From assembly GCA_937867335.1 (NCBI GenBank), contig CALMKX010000290.1:1-33566 (forward strand): a DNA stretch of 33,566 nucleotides. The letters run 5' to 3'. Under the pieces are notes generated by a model. That model was not told the origin of the DNA, searched no databases, and saw only the letters and a list, made by a program, of their open reading frames with translations. The position numbers and the translations under genes are program-made. This document shows, one piece after another, positions 1 to 10,170 of this stretch. Within the stretch, counting starts at the first letter, position 1. Every line of letters begins with the position of its first letter. This DNA comes from an uncultured Acidobacteriota bacterium. GTDB lineage: Bacteria; Acidobacteriota; Thermoanaerobaculia; Multivoradales; SZUA-115.

Positions 1-75
1 CTGTGGCCGCTCCTTGCGATCCTCGTCGTGCTGACCGTCGTCGCCCTGCGGCGCTTCCGACAGACGCTCGACTGA
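1..75 (+). CDS. C-terminal fragment of a membrane protein, probably an ABC-2-type permease
   Basis: Frame 1 is open from the window edge to a TGA at 73-75 and encodes only 24 residues. They form a hydrophobic helix (LWPLLAILVVLTVVALRRF) followed by a short basic tail ending RQTLD. A last transmembrane helix followed by a few charged residues is how many ABC-2 export permeases end. With so little sequence the family assignment is a guess; that this is the end of an integral membrane protein is more secure. The rest of the gene lies to the left of the window. Confidence 0.45.
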   Translation: MWPLLAILVVLTVVALRRFRQTLD

Positions 76-239
76 CGAGGAATTGCTCTACGCCGCCTTC
101 CGCGCGGCGAAGTTGCCGTAGAAGGTCTCATCCCTTTCGGCCATGTCGCGGAGAATCTGCGGCGGTGCGAATCGGGGACCGTAGGCCTGCGCCATGCGGT
201 CGCATTCCTTGACGAAAGTATCGAGTCCGACCGTGTCGA

Positions 240-1580
<1,341 letters not shown>

Positions 1581-1939
1581 CAAGAGACCTGGAGCTTTCT
1601 CGGACCAGGCTTGCGGCCGGAAAGGGCGCGAAGCGCAGGTTCGAATGGGCCGGCGAAATGGTTCGGGGTAAGAAAACGGGGGGCTTGCCGGGGAGACCGC
1701 CGTAGGGCCGAAGGGGCCCGCTTCTCGGATTCGCACCGGGCAGGCCCGGCAGGAACGGGAGTGATGGTCTCATAGATCGGCCCAAACACCAAATCGAGAG
1801 CCTGCAGAGGGCCGGCCGAACGGAGAGCCAGCCCGCTGCGGTGCTCACCCTCGACCCTTTTGGGGTGGCTCCGCTCCTCGTGGCTCGGCTCCCCGTTCTT
1901 CGAGGTTGCCGGCTGGGGGTGTTGAGAGAGAATAGGCCC
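1581..1939. other. Divergent intergenic region, no clear signal
   Basis: A 359-bp stretch between the divergently transcribed helicase and toroid-protein genes. It must hold both promoters, but I found no convincing -35/-10 pair, hairpin or conserved repeat. Open frames that run through it are upstream extensions of the two flanking genes with no family resemblance. Confidence 0.5.
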
Positions 1940-3775
1940 ATGAGCCGCGGGGTCTTGATTCGTTTCGCCCTTCTTCTTCTCCTCCTCACCATGGCCTTCC
2001 TCCTCGCCCGCCGGTTGGCGCCGGTGGAGGCCGAGCCGGGGGCGGAGCATGCGAAAAAGCCCAAGGCCCTGAAGGTGCGGGTGAGCTCCTCGGACGAGCC
2101 CGAGGGGCTGAGCCTCACCCCGGAGCTGCGGAGCCAGCTGCTGGCGGCGGCTCGGGCCCGCCTGAGCGGGGGCAAAGTGGCTCCCGTGGCCGAGCCAGAG
2201 CCGGGCGGAGCTCGGCTGGTGATGGTCTCGTTGTCGCGGCCGAGTTCGCCGGCGGCGGTGGGTGTGGGAAGGGCCGGCAGCCTGGCGGCGGCCCTCGAGG
2301 CGGCGGTGGGGGAGGCGAGCGCGCTGCTCCGTGCCGAGGAGCGAGCCGGGGCTCGGCTGAAGATCGACGTGCTCTCGGAGCTCCTGCCGGAAGAGGAGTT
2401 CGACAGTCACGGCAAGTCCAGACTCGAGGCCGGGCCGGACGGCCTCTGGCTGCCCAAGCCGGACCTCTGGCTGCTGCCCGAAGAGATCGTGGCCAACCGC
2501 CTGGTGGACAAGGACGGCGACCTCCACGGCCCGCGCCTGCGCCAGCTCTTCGCCTCGAGCGCCCGGAAGCAGCGTGAGATTCCCGGCAACCCGGGCAAGA
2601 GCGGCGAGAAGCTGCGCCGGGCCCACTTCGAGAGCCTGGCCGAGGGGCCGGATGGCGCGCCTCTGGCGCTCTACCGCGGCAACACGCTCGAGCCGGCAAT
2701 CACCCCGGCCTCGTTGCTCACGGCAGCCCGGACGGGCGGCGACTATCTGGTGCGCCACCAGAGCCCCGACGGCCAGTTCGACTACCTCTACGAGCCCCAG
2801 AGTGACAGTGTGCCCAGCAAGAGCAACCAGCTGCGCCACGCCGGCACTTGCTACGCCCTGTTCGAGCTCTTCAAGGCCACAGAGGAGCGGGCCTACCTCG
2901 AAGCCGGCGAGAAGGGGCTCGCGGCCCTGGCGCGAGATATCCGACCGATCGACGCGAAGGCAGGCGAGCCACCCGTTCTGGCGCTGGCGGAGGACAGCGA
3001 GGCCAAGCTCGGCGGGGCGGCCCTCGCCCTGCTCGCGATGCTTCGCCACGAGGAGGTGGCGGGGCCCTCGGCCTACCGCGAGAAGCTGGCGCCGCTCGGG
3101 CGTTTCCTGGTTGCCCAACAAGACCCGGACGGGCACTTCCGCTCCAAGCATTTCTTCGGCGCGCCCGACCCGCACGACTTCGACTCGATCTACTACCCCG
3201 GCGAAGCGATTCTCGCGCTGACGCGGCTCCATCAGCTGGACGGCAACCCGCTCTGGCTCGCCACGGCCCGCAAGGGCGCCGATTGGCTGATCCAGGTGCG
3301 CGATGCCGGCAAGGCGATCTCGGACCTGCCCCACGACCACTGGCTCTTGATCGGCTTGAACGAGCTCGAGGAGCGCACCGGCGAGCGGCTCTACCTCGAG
3401 CAGGCGCAGAAGATCGCCCAGTCGATTCTCGAGGCGCAATGGGCGGAGAAAGCACCCCAGCCGGATTGGCGCGGGGGCTTCTACGATCCGCCTCGTTCCA
3501 CCCCCACCGCCACCCGCGGCGAGGCGCTGGTGGCCATGGTGCGGCTGGCCGAGCGCCGGCACCTGCCGAGCGAGGCCTATCGCAAGGCGCTCGTCGCCAT
3601 GGCGGCCTTCCAGCTGCGCACCCAGCTGCGGCCGGAGAACGTGCTCTACCTACCCAGGCCGGACCGCTCCCTGGGCGGTTTCCGTCGCAGCCTCACGGTG
3701 TGGGAAGTGCGCATCGACTACGTGCAGCACAACCTCTCCTCGCTTCTCGGGCTGCGTTCGCTCTTGCCAAGTTGA
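1940..3775 (+). CDS. Membrane-anchored alpha/alpha-toroid (six-hairpin glycosidase-like) protein
   Basis: A 611-aa protein of unknown function. Residues 5-23 form a strongly hydrophobic N-terminal segment (signal anchor or uncleaved signal peptide), so the rest probably lies outside the cytoplasm. The segment up to about residue 140 is Ala/Glu/Arg-rich and unassigned. From roughly residue 250 onward the sequence shows recurring helical hairpins of the kind found in six-hairpin glycosidase-like toroids: YLVRHQSPDGQFDY, the QLRHAGTCYALFEL helix, SIYYPGEAILALTRL and DHWLLIGLNELEE. The recurrent YLxxQxPDGxF pattern suggests a carbohydrate- or isoprenoid-type barrel, but no catalytic residues can be named. 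The ATG at 1940 was chosen because it directly precedes the membrane segment; an open frame extends 33 codons further upstream. It converges on the response regulator gene with a 4-bp gap. Confidence 0.75.
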   Translation: MSRGVLIRFALLLLLLTMAFLLARRLAPVEAEPGAEHAKKPKALKVRVSSSDEPEGLSLTPELRSQLLAAARARLSGGKVAPVAEPEPGGARLVMVSLSRPSSPAAVGVGRAGSLAAALEAAVGEASALLRAEERAGARLKIDVLSELLPEEEFDSHGKSRLEAGPDGLWLPKPDLWLLPEEIVANRLVDKDGDLHGPRLRQLFASSARKQREIPGNPGKSGEKLRRAHFESLAEGPDGAPLALYRGNTLEPAITPASLLTAARTGGDYLVRHQSPDGQFDYLYEPQSDSVPSKSNQLRHAGTCYALFELFKATEERAYLEAGEKGLAALARDIRPIDAKAGEPPVLALAEDSEAKLGGAALALLAMLRHEEVAGPSAYREKLAPLGRFLVAQQDPDGHFRSKHFFGAPDPHDFDSIYYPGEAILALTRLHQLDGNPLWLATARKGADWLIQVRDAGKAISDLPHDHWLLIGLNELEERTGERLYLEQAQKIAQSILEAQWAEKAPQPDWRGGFYDPPRSTPTATRGEALVAMVRLAERRHLPSEAYRKALVAMAAFQLRTQLRPENVLYLPRPDRSLGGFRRSLTVWEVRIDYVQHNLSSLLGLRSLLPS

Positions 3776-3779
3776 GCTG

Positions 3780-4466
3780 CTAGTTCAGGTCCGGGCGCTG
3801 CCTCTTGAGCCGGTAGCCGACGCCCTTGAGGGTTTCAAGCAGCGGAGCGTCGGCTTCGCCGTCGATTTTCTGACGCACCCGATGCACGGTGACGTCCACC
3901 ACATTGCTGAAGGAGTCGAAAGAATCGTCCCAGACGTGCTCCACGAGCTCGCTCTTCGATACCACCTCGTCCACCCGGCTCAAGAGATACTCGAGTACCG
4001 CGAACTCCTTCGGCCTCAAGGTCACCGGCTTGCCGGCCACTTCCACGGTGCGCTTGGCGCGGTCCATCACCACGTCGCCGGCGGCCAGCTGGGTGAGCAG
4101 CTGCCGATGCTGGCGGCGTAGCAGGGAGCGCACCCGGGCCAGGAGCTCGGGGAAGCGGAAGGGCTTGGTGAGGTAGTCGTCGGCACCGTGGTCGAGCCCG
4201 GAGATCATGTCGTCGAGCTCGCTCTTGCCGGTGAGCATCAGGACCGGTGTTTCTTTGCCGCTCTGGCGCCAGAGGGTCAAGAGCTCGATGCCGCTCGGCG
4301 GCGGGATCGACCAGTCGAGCACGATCAGGTCGTAGCTGTTGACGTCCGCCATCTCGGCGGCCGAGACCCCGTCCGCGGCTCGGTCCACGGCGTAGTTCTC
4401 GCCTTCCAAGAGCTCCAGGATGGCTCGAGCCAAGGCCTCGTTGTCCTCGACGACCAGAATCCTCAT
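3780..4466 (-). CDS. OmpR/PhoB-family response regulator (orphan)
   Basis: A 228-aa DNA-binding response regulator. The receiver domain (1-115) has the acidic pocket E7/D8, phosphoacceptor D51 (IVLDW), T79 and K101 (LTKPF). A winged-helix effector domain follows (about 125-225), with RPKEFAVLEYL, DVTVHRVRQKI and a final GVGYRL, the usual end of this family. The loop after D51 reads SIPPPSGIELL rather than the common LPGxSG form. The start is the ATG at 4466 opening MRILVVEDNE. No histidine kinase gene lies within the window, so the partner is elsewhere. The gene is divergent from the multicopper oxidase operon and shares a 322-bp intergenic region with it, which makes that operon a plausible target; this is inference. 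Confidence 0.93.
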   Translation of the reverse strand: MRILVVEDNEALARAILELLEGENYAVDRAADGVSAAEMADVNSYDLIVLDWSIPPPSGIELLTLWRQSGKETPVLMLTGKSELDDMISGLDHGADDYLTKPFRFPELLARVRSLLRRQHRQLLTQLAAGDVVMDRAKRTVEVAGKPVTLRPKEFAVLEYLLSRVDEVVSKSELVEHVWDDSFDSFSNVVDVTVHRVRQKIDGEADAPLLETLKGVGYRLKRQRPDLN

Positions 4467-4591
4467 CCGGCTGGCCTCTGCTTGGGTGAACGATTCCCAT
4501 TGTAGAGCCAAGACCCGGCCGGAGGAAGCGGCCGTGGGCAGGCGCAGGGGCGGCGCGAGTCCCCGCCGGTCGTCAGAGAACAGCCGACAAA

Positions 4592-4619
4592 TGTCCCTGG
4601 ACACCTATGCCCTTTTAAT
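4592..4619 (+). promoter_or_regulatory. Candidate operator and -10 element upstream of the oxidase operon
   Basis: TGTCC-CT-GGACA (4592-4603) is a 5+5 bp inverted repeat. Eleven bases downstream is TTTAAT (4614-4619), five of six matches to the sigma-70 -10 consensus. The -35 position, overlapped by the palindrome, is a poor match, as expected for an activator-dependent promoter. This would give a leader of roughly 160 nt. Short palindromes arise by chance, so confidence is low. Confidence 0.3.
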
Positions 4620-4776
4620 GTTCTTGACAGGAGGCCATCTGGATACTCGGCTCCATGAGTTCCTCAGTCGAGTGGTTCGGAGGTCGGCGGACGCCCCTCT
4701 CGGGTGACGCGAAGGCCGGTCGCGGGCCGCCCGGGCTCTCGACTCCGGCAGGCATCCGAACAACTTCCCATCCCCA

Positions 4777-4783
4777 AGAGGAG
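4777..4783 (+). promoter_or_regulatory. Ribosome binding site of the multicopper oxidase gene
   Basis: AGAGGAG lies five bases before the ATG at 4789 and fixes that start, which also opens a clean signal peptide. Confidence 0.75.
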
Positions 4784-4788
4784 CGACG

Positions 4789-7700
4789 ATGAGAACCAGA
4801 TACCTTCAGCTCGGCCTGGCGCTGCTGGTGGCGGCGACTGCCGGCCTCGGGGCGGCCGCGCCGGTGGCTGCCCAAGCGGACGGGTTCGCCAGCTTGGAAG
4901 CCTCGGGCTCGGCCGCCTTTGCCTCCAACTGCCAGCGCCAGCTCACTGCCTCGGTGGTGGCTCTGGACCAGGTCTTCTTCTGGAATCGCCTGGGCGCCTT
5001 CGAGCCCCAGGGCATGATGTACGCCCTCGAGCGCGACGTGGTCAACGTCGGCCAGGACGAGCTCAACTGCGCCTCGCGCCGGCTGCCGTTGGTGGCCGGG
5101 CAGGTCAAGCTGCGCAAGGACAAGCGGCCCCGGCCGCTGGTGCTGCGCATGAACGTGGGCGATTGCCTGACCATCAAGTTCACCAACCTCCTGGCCAATG
5201 CGCCGGTGGACGACGAACAGCCGGCCACCCGGATGGCCTCGATCCACGTCCAGGGTCTCGAGTACGTGAGCTCGGTCGCCGACGGCGGTCTGAACGTGGG
5301 CCTGAACGCCACGGGAGGTGTGGTGGCCCCGGGCCAGACCACCTACTACCAGCTCTTCGCCCGCGCCGAAGGTACCTACTTGATGTACAGCGGCGGTGCC
5401 ATGGTGGGCGGGGGCGGCGATGGCGGCTCGATCGCGGACGGTCTCTTCGGCGCGGTGAACGTGCAGCCGACGAATACCGAGTGGTACCGCAGCCAGGTGA
5501 CCCAGCGGGACCTGGCGCGCGCGATCACCAACGGCTACCCCGGCAGCGCGGCTTATCCGCTGATCAACTACAACGCTACCTACCCGGCGGGCAACGAATA
5601 CTGCTTCGCCGCCGGCACGCCGGTGTTGAAGATGCTGCAGGCCACCTCGACAGGGGGCCTGGAGATCCTCTACTCCGACCTCACGGCGATCATCACCGGG
5701 CCCGATCACGGCTTCCTGCCGGTCAACTCCTATCCCAACACGCCGAACAACATCTACGTCGACCGACTGGAGCCCTACCGGGAATTCACCATCATCTTCC
5801 ACGACGAGATCCAGGCGGTGCAGGCCTTTCCCCACTTCCAGGATCGGCTGCTCCAGCACACCCTCCACAGCGCGCGCGACGCCTTCGCCATCAACTACGG
5901 CACCGGCGGCGCCGGCGCCGAGGTGCTGGCCAACCGGATCGGCGTGGGTCCGATGTGGAATTGCGTCGAGTGCAAGTACGAGGAGTTCTTCCTCACTTCC
6001 TGGGCGGTGGGCGACCCGGCGATGGTGGTGGATGTCCCGGCGAACTTCCCCTGCACCGTCCAGCAGCTCAAGGACGGCGTCAACTGCGTGCCGCAGCCGG
6101 GCCCGAAGGCCACCAAGGCGCTCTATCCGGACGACCCCTCGAACGTCTACCACAGCTACCTGAACGACAACGTGAAGTTCCGCAACCTGCACGCGGGTGT
6201 CGAAGACCACCACATCTTCCACCTGCACGCGCACCAATGGCTGCACACGCCGAACAGCGATCAGTCGGCGTACCACGACAGCCAGGCGATCGGTCAGGGC
6301 AGCGCCTTTACCTACGAAATCGCCTACGGCGGCAGCGGCAACCGCCCGAAGACGGTGGGGGATTCCATCTTCCACTGCCACTTCTACCCCCACTTCGCGC
6401 AGGGGATGTGGTCCCTGTGGCGGGTGCACGACGTGCTCGAGACCGGCACAGTGCTCGACGACAAGGGCCGGCCGGCGTGGCTCGGGGACGCGAACGGCAA
6501 CGTCACCACGATCACCCGAGCCTTGCCGGACGGCGAGATCCGCTACGGCACGCCGATTCCAGCTCTGGTGCCGCTACCGGGCCTGCCGATGGCGCCCGCC
6601 CCTGGGCCGGTTCAGCTGCGCAACGGCGACATCTACTTCGCCGCCACTCCCGCCACCAGCCCGGGCTACCCCTTCTTCGTGCCGGGCAAGGGCGGCCACC
6701 GCCCGCCCTCGCCGCCTCTCGACCTGATCGACAACGGCGGCCTGGGCCGCCATGTGATCGTCGGCGGCACGGCGGCGTCCGAACAGAACCGTCTCTCGAT
6801 GGCCAAGGACCTGCTCACCGCGCAGGCCAGCTTCTTGAACGAGCTGGGTACCAAGATCGAGAAGGTGGCCATGGCCTTCCACGAGGTCGCGAGCTACAAC
6901 ACGCCCAAGCCTGATTCGGGCGTGCTCGGCCTGTTCAAGACGAACGGCCTGCCGAGGATCCGGGGGGCGCCGTTCGCCGACCCCTGCAACGCGGCCGACG
7001 GAGCTCTGCTGCCGCCCCGCACCTACAAGGCGGCGGACATCCAGATGGACATGGTGTTCAACAAGGTCGGCTGGCACTTCCCGCAGCAGAGGCTGATCAC
7101 GCTGTGGGACGACGTGGTGCCCACCCTCTATGCCCGCAGGCCGCCGGAGCCCTTCTTCTTCCGCGCCAACAGCCGCGAGTGCATCGAGTTCCAGCTCACC
7201 AACCTGACGCCCAACGAATACCTGCTGGACGACTTCGAGGTGCGCACTCCGACCGACATCATCGGCCAGCACATCCACCTGGTGAAATTCGACGTGCTCG
7301 CCTCCGACGGCGGTGGCAACGGCTTCAACTACGAAGACGGCACCATGAGCGCCGAGGAAGTGCAAGAGCGCATCCGGGCGATCCGGGCCTTCAACTCCTG
7401 CCTGGGCGGGGTGACCGGCGGCGATCCCCGCGACGGCACCGACGCCTGCCCGGTGGCGGTGGCCCATCCCTACTTCACGCCCCGCGGCATCGACGCCGAC
7501 TGCGACGGCGTGGATGACTGGCTGGGCGCCCGCACCTCGGTGCAGCGCTGGTGGGCCGACCCGGTGCGCGACAACAACAACGTCGACCGCACCCTGCACA
7601 CGGTCTTCACGCACGATCACTTTGGGCCGTCGACCCACCAGCAAGTGGGCCTCTACGCCGGCCTGGTGATCGAAAAGGAAGGCAGCAGCTGGTTCCACAA

Positions 7701-10152
7701 CGAGACCAACGTGCCCCTCGGCACCCGCACTTCGGACGGCGGCCCCACTTCCTGGCAGGCGCGGATCGAAGGGCCGGACAGCTTCCGGGAGTTCCTGCTC
7801 GAGTTCGCCGACTTCCAGCACGCCTACGAGCCCAACCAGTTCGGGCCGCTGTCGGCCGGATCGCTGCAGCTTTCCTGCCCCGACACGCGCCTGGGCTTCT
7901 TCGACAACGTGGCGGCCGTGAACCCGCCGAACCGCGAGGAGCTGCCCCCGCCCACCCTCTACGACAAGGCACAGCAGTGCCCGATCAACCTCTGCGATCC
8001 GGACGGCACCGTGGTGCCGGCCACCGGCCTCGCGGCCACCCGCGGATTGCCCTGCCCGGAGGCCTTCTCGGCCGCCGACCCGGGTACCGGGGTGGTGAAC
8101 TACCGCAACGAATCGATCGCCCTCAGGGCGAAGCTCGACGGCCAGAACCTGCAAAACCCCACCGAGGCGGGAGATCTCTCGTTCATCTACGAGACCCGCA
8201 CCGACCGCTCGATCGCCTTGCTCAACGACCTGGCTCCGAACCCGTTGGTGCCTTATCCGCCGCTGACGACCGGCCTCTTCCCGGGTGATCCCTTCACGCC
8301 CTTGATGCGAGTCCACGAGGGCGATCGAGTCAAGGTGCGGACCCTGGTGGGAGCTCACGAAGAAGAGCACACCCAGGCGATCCACGGCGCGCATTGGCTG
8401 TTCGAGCCAAACGAACCGGATTCCGGCTTCCGCTCCTCGCAGATGGCCGGGATCTCCGAGTATTTCGACTTCGAGCTGGGTCGCATGCCGAGCCTCGGCA
8501 TCGGCGAGTCGGCGGACTTCCTCTACAAGCCGTCGAACAGCGTCGACTTCCAGTGGAACGGCGTCTGGGGGCTGATCCGCCTCTACCGCGGCGCGACCAC
8601 CGACCTGACGCCGATCAACGCCAACCCCGATGCCCTGGTGGCCACCGACGATGCCACCACCTTCCGCCCGGTAACCCTCACCCGGCCTCAGGACACCGGC
8701 GATACGTCGGCTAGCGCTCGCCGAGCCGACGGCTCCTTCGAGCTGGCGACCGAAGCGGCCACTGCCACCATCACCAAGCCGGTGCTCTGCCCGCGTGGAG
8801 CTCCGCTGCGCCACTACGACGTGGTGGCGGTGTGGGCGCAGGAAGCCCTGCCTCAGGGCACCTTGGTCTACAACTCGAGAAAGGACGTGGTCTACAAGTA
8901 CCAGCACGCTTCCGGCCTCGAATGCGACAGCGGCAGCCCGTGGGTGATCACCGACACCAAGCAGGGTCCGCTGCACGATCCGACGGCGATCCTCTTCTTG
9001 CTGCGCCAGGACTGGGATCCGGTCACCGGCCATATCCTGCCGGGTCGCAACATCGAGCCCCTGGTGCTGCGTGCCCTGCCGGGCGAGTGCGTGGAGGTGA
9101 GCCTCTACAACTCGATCGGTATCCATTCGCCGGTCGACTACGCCGACCTGGACGGCTGGGCCGGCGTGCCGATGATCGTCGAAGGTTTCAACCAGAACGA
9201 GGTCGATCCCTCGATGGACGTCGGCCTGCATCCGCAGCTGGTGGCCTACGACGTGCGCCTCTCGGACGGCACCAACGTGGGTCGCAACCGCGCCACCTTC
9301 TTCAACTACAAGCAGACCGTGGCGCCCTCGCAGACGGTGACCTACCACTGGTACACCGGCACGGTGAGCTACGACTCGCTGGGCAACGCCAACTTCCAGC
9401 CCGTGGAGTTCGGGGCGGTGCCGCTTTCCTCGTCCGATCCCATCAAGCACTCCAACAAGGGGGCGATCGGCGCCCTGATCGTCGAGCCGCTGAGCTCGAG
9501 CTGGCTGGACGCCACCGTCACCGATGTCCAGACGGGCCTGTCGGTGGTCAGCCACGCCCAGGCGCAGGTCACTACGCCTTCGGGCTCCTTCCGTGAGTTC
9601 GTGGCCTTCTACCAGGACGACGTCAACCAGCGCTACTCGGACGGCACTCCGGTGCCCAATCTGGCGGTCTCCAAGGACGCCACCGAGAGCGGGCAGGGCG
9701 GCTTCAACTACCGGGCGGAGCCGATCTGGTTCCGAGCCGGCTGGGCGCCCGAAACGCAGGTGGAGTTCACGCGCACGTTCACCGGTTTCGCCGACATCTT
9801 CCGCGACAGCTTCGTGGGCGCGCGGCCGCAGACTCCGATCGTTTCCGCCGTCCACGGCACCCCGGCCCGGTTCCGGGTGATCCACGCCGCGGGCGATACC
9901 CAGAACCAGGTTTTCGAGGTCACCGGCCACATCTTCCAGGAGGAGGCCTGCCTGGCCAACTCGACGGTGCTGGGCTTCAACGCCAGGTCGAACTGGGCCG
10001 GCTCCCAGCCCTCGATGAGCGCGGGCCGCAAGGCGGATCTGCTCTTCGACGCCTGCGGCGGACTGTTCGGGATCTCTCAGGAGCACCTGTACAAGACCTA
10101 CGTCCCGTGGTCGATCGACGAAGGGATGTGGGGGTTGTTCAACGTTCAGTAG
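4789..10152 (+). CDS. Giant multidomain multicopper oxidase, secreted (MofA/McoA-like)
   Basis: A 1787-aa exported protein with a signal peptide (about 1-30, ending APVAAQA) followed by some six cupredoxin-like domains. Copper motifs: HxxHxHxH at H475-H482 (HIFHLHAH), and HCHxxxHxxxxM at H529, C530, H531, H535, M540 (HCHFYPHFAQGMW), giving a full type 1 site plus half of a trinuclear centre. The other half appears later, as H828/H830 (GQHIHL) and H942/H944 (THDHF, with H950). The first domain lacks these ligands: H153-V-Q155 replaces HxH and GTYLMYS (195-201) replaces GTYxxHxH. A further His cluster (H1194, H1199, H1202) lies in about domain 4, and later domains keep only scattered ligands (H1481, H1714). 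Ordinary three-domain laccases are around 500 aa. This size and motif order recall the giant oxidases implicated in bacterial Mn(II) oxidation. First gene of a five-gene operon; substrate unproven. Confidence 0.9.
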   Translation: MRTRYLQLGLALLVAATAGLGAAAPVAAQADGFASLEASGSAAFASNCQRQLTASVVALDQVFFWNRLGAFEPQGMMYALERDVVNVGQDELNCASRRLPLVAGQVKLRKDKRPRPLVLRMNVGDCLTIKFTNLLANAPVDDEQPATRMASIHVQGLEYVSSVADGGLNVGLNATGGVVAPGQTTYYQLFARAEGTYLMYSGGAMVGGGGDGGSIADGLFGAVNVQPTNTEWYRSQVTQRDLARAITNGYPGSAAYPLINYNATYPAGNEYCFAAGTPVLKMLQATSTGGLEILYSDLTAIITGPDHGFLPVNSYPNTPNNIYVDRLEPYREFTIIFHDEIQAVQAFPHFQDRLLQHTLHSARDAFAINYGTGGAGAEVLANRIGVGPMWNCVECKYEEFFLTSWAVGDPAMVVDVPANFPCTVQQLKDGVNCVPQPGPKATKALYPDDPSNVYHSYLNDNVKFRNLHAGVEDHHIFHLHAHQWLHTPNSDQSAYHDSQAIGQGSAFTYEIAYGGSGNRPKTVGDSIFHCHFYPHFAQGMWSLWRVHDVLETGTVLDDKGRPAWLGDANGNVTTITRALPDGEIRYGTPIPALVPLPGLPMAPAPGPVQLRNGDIYFAATPATSPGYPFFVPGKGGHRPPSPPLDLIDNGGLGRHVIVGGTAASEQNRLSMAKDLLTAQASFLNELGTKIEKVAMAFHEVASYNTPKPDSGVLGLFKTNGLPRIRGAPFADPCNAADGALLPPRTYKAADIQMDMVFNKVGWHFPQQRLITLWDDVVPTLYARRPPEPFFFRANSRECIEFQLTNLTPNEYLLDDFEVRTPTDIIGQHIHLVKFDVLASDGGGNGFNYEDGTMSAEEVQERIRAIRAFNSCLGGVTGGDPRDGTDACPVAVAHPYFTPRGIDADCDGVDDWLGARTSVQRWWADPVRDNNNVDRTLHTVFTHDHFGPSTHQQVGLYAGLVIEKEGSSWFHNETNVPLGTRTSDGGPTSWQARIEGPDSFREFLLEFADFQHAYEPNQFGPLSAGSLQLSCPDTRLGFFDNVAAVNPPNREELPPPTLYDKAQQCPINLCDPDGTVVPATGLAATRGLPCPEAFSAADPGTGVVNYRNESIALRAKLDGQNLQNPTEAGDLSFIYETRTDRSIALLNDLAPNPLVPYPPLTTGLFPGDPFTPLMRVHEGDRVKVRTLVGAHEEEHTQAIHGAHWLFEPNEPDSGFRSSQMAGISEYFDFELGRMPSLGIGESADFLYKPSNSVDFQWNGVWGLIRLYRGATTDLTPINANPDALVATDDATTFRPVTLTRPQDTGDTSASARRADGSFELATEAATATITKPVLCPRGAPLRHYDVVAVWAQEALPQGTLVYNSRKDVVYKYQHASGLECDSGSPWVITDTKQGPLHDPTAILFLLRQDWDPVTGHILPGRNIEPLVLRALPGECVEVSLYNSIGIHSPVDYADLDGWAGVPMIVEGFNQNEVDPSMDVGLHPQLVAYDVRLSDGTNVGRNRATFFNYKQTVAPSQTVTYHWYTGTVSYDSLGNANFQPVEFGAVPLSSSDPIKHSNKGAIGALIVEPLSSSWLDATVTDVQTGLSVVSHAQAQVTTPSGSFREFVAFYQDDVNQRYSDGTPVPNLAVSKDATESGQGGFNYRAEPIWFRAGWAPETQVEFTRTFTGFADIFRDSFVGARPQTPIVSAVHGTPARFRVIHAAGDTQNQVFEVTGHIFQEEACLANSTVLGFNARSNWAGSQPSMSAGRKADLLFDACGGLFGISQEHLYKTYVPWSIDEGMWGLFNVQ

Positions 10153-10170
10153 CGAGAAGAGGCGATTGCC

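Larger units (their letters stand above)
4467..4788. other. Divergent regulatory region between response regulator and oxidase operon
   Basis: A 322-bp region without a gene. Its middle (about 4585-4630) is markedly more AT-rich than the surroundings. It contains a small palindrome (4592-4603), a possible -10 element (TTTAAT, 4614-4619) and a TTGACA hexamer (4624-4629). The right part leads into a good ribosome binding site for the oxidase gene. Nothing else stands out. Confidence 0.5.

Noticed and set aside
4624-4629. TTGACA as a consensus -35 for the oxidase operon
   Set aside because: No acceptable -10 hexamer lies 15-19 bp downstream; GATACT is only 12 bp away. Kept only as a note in the intergenic entry.
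5962-5976. CxxC pair (C392, C395) in the multicopper oxidase as a heme c site
   Set aside because: The following residue is Lys, not His, so it is not CxxCH; it could be a disulfide or metal pair.
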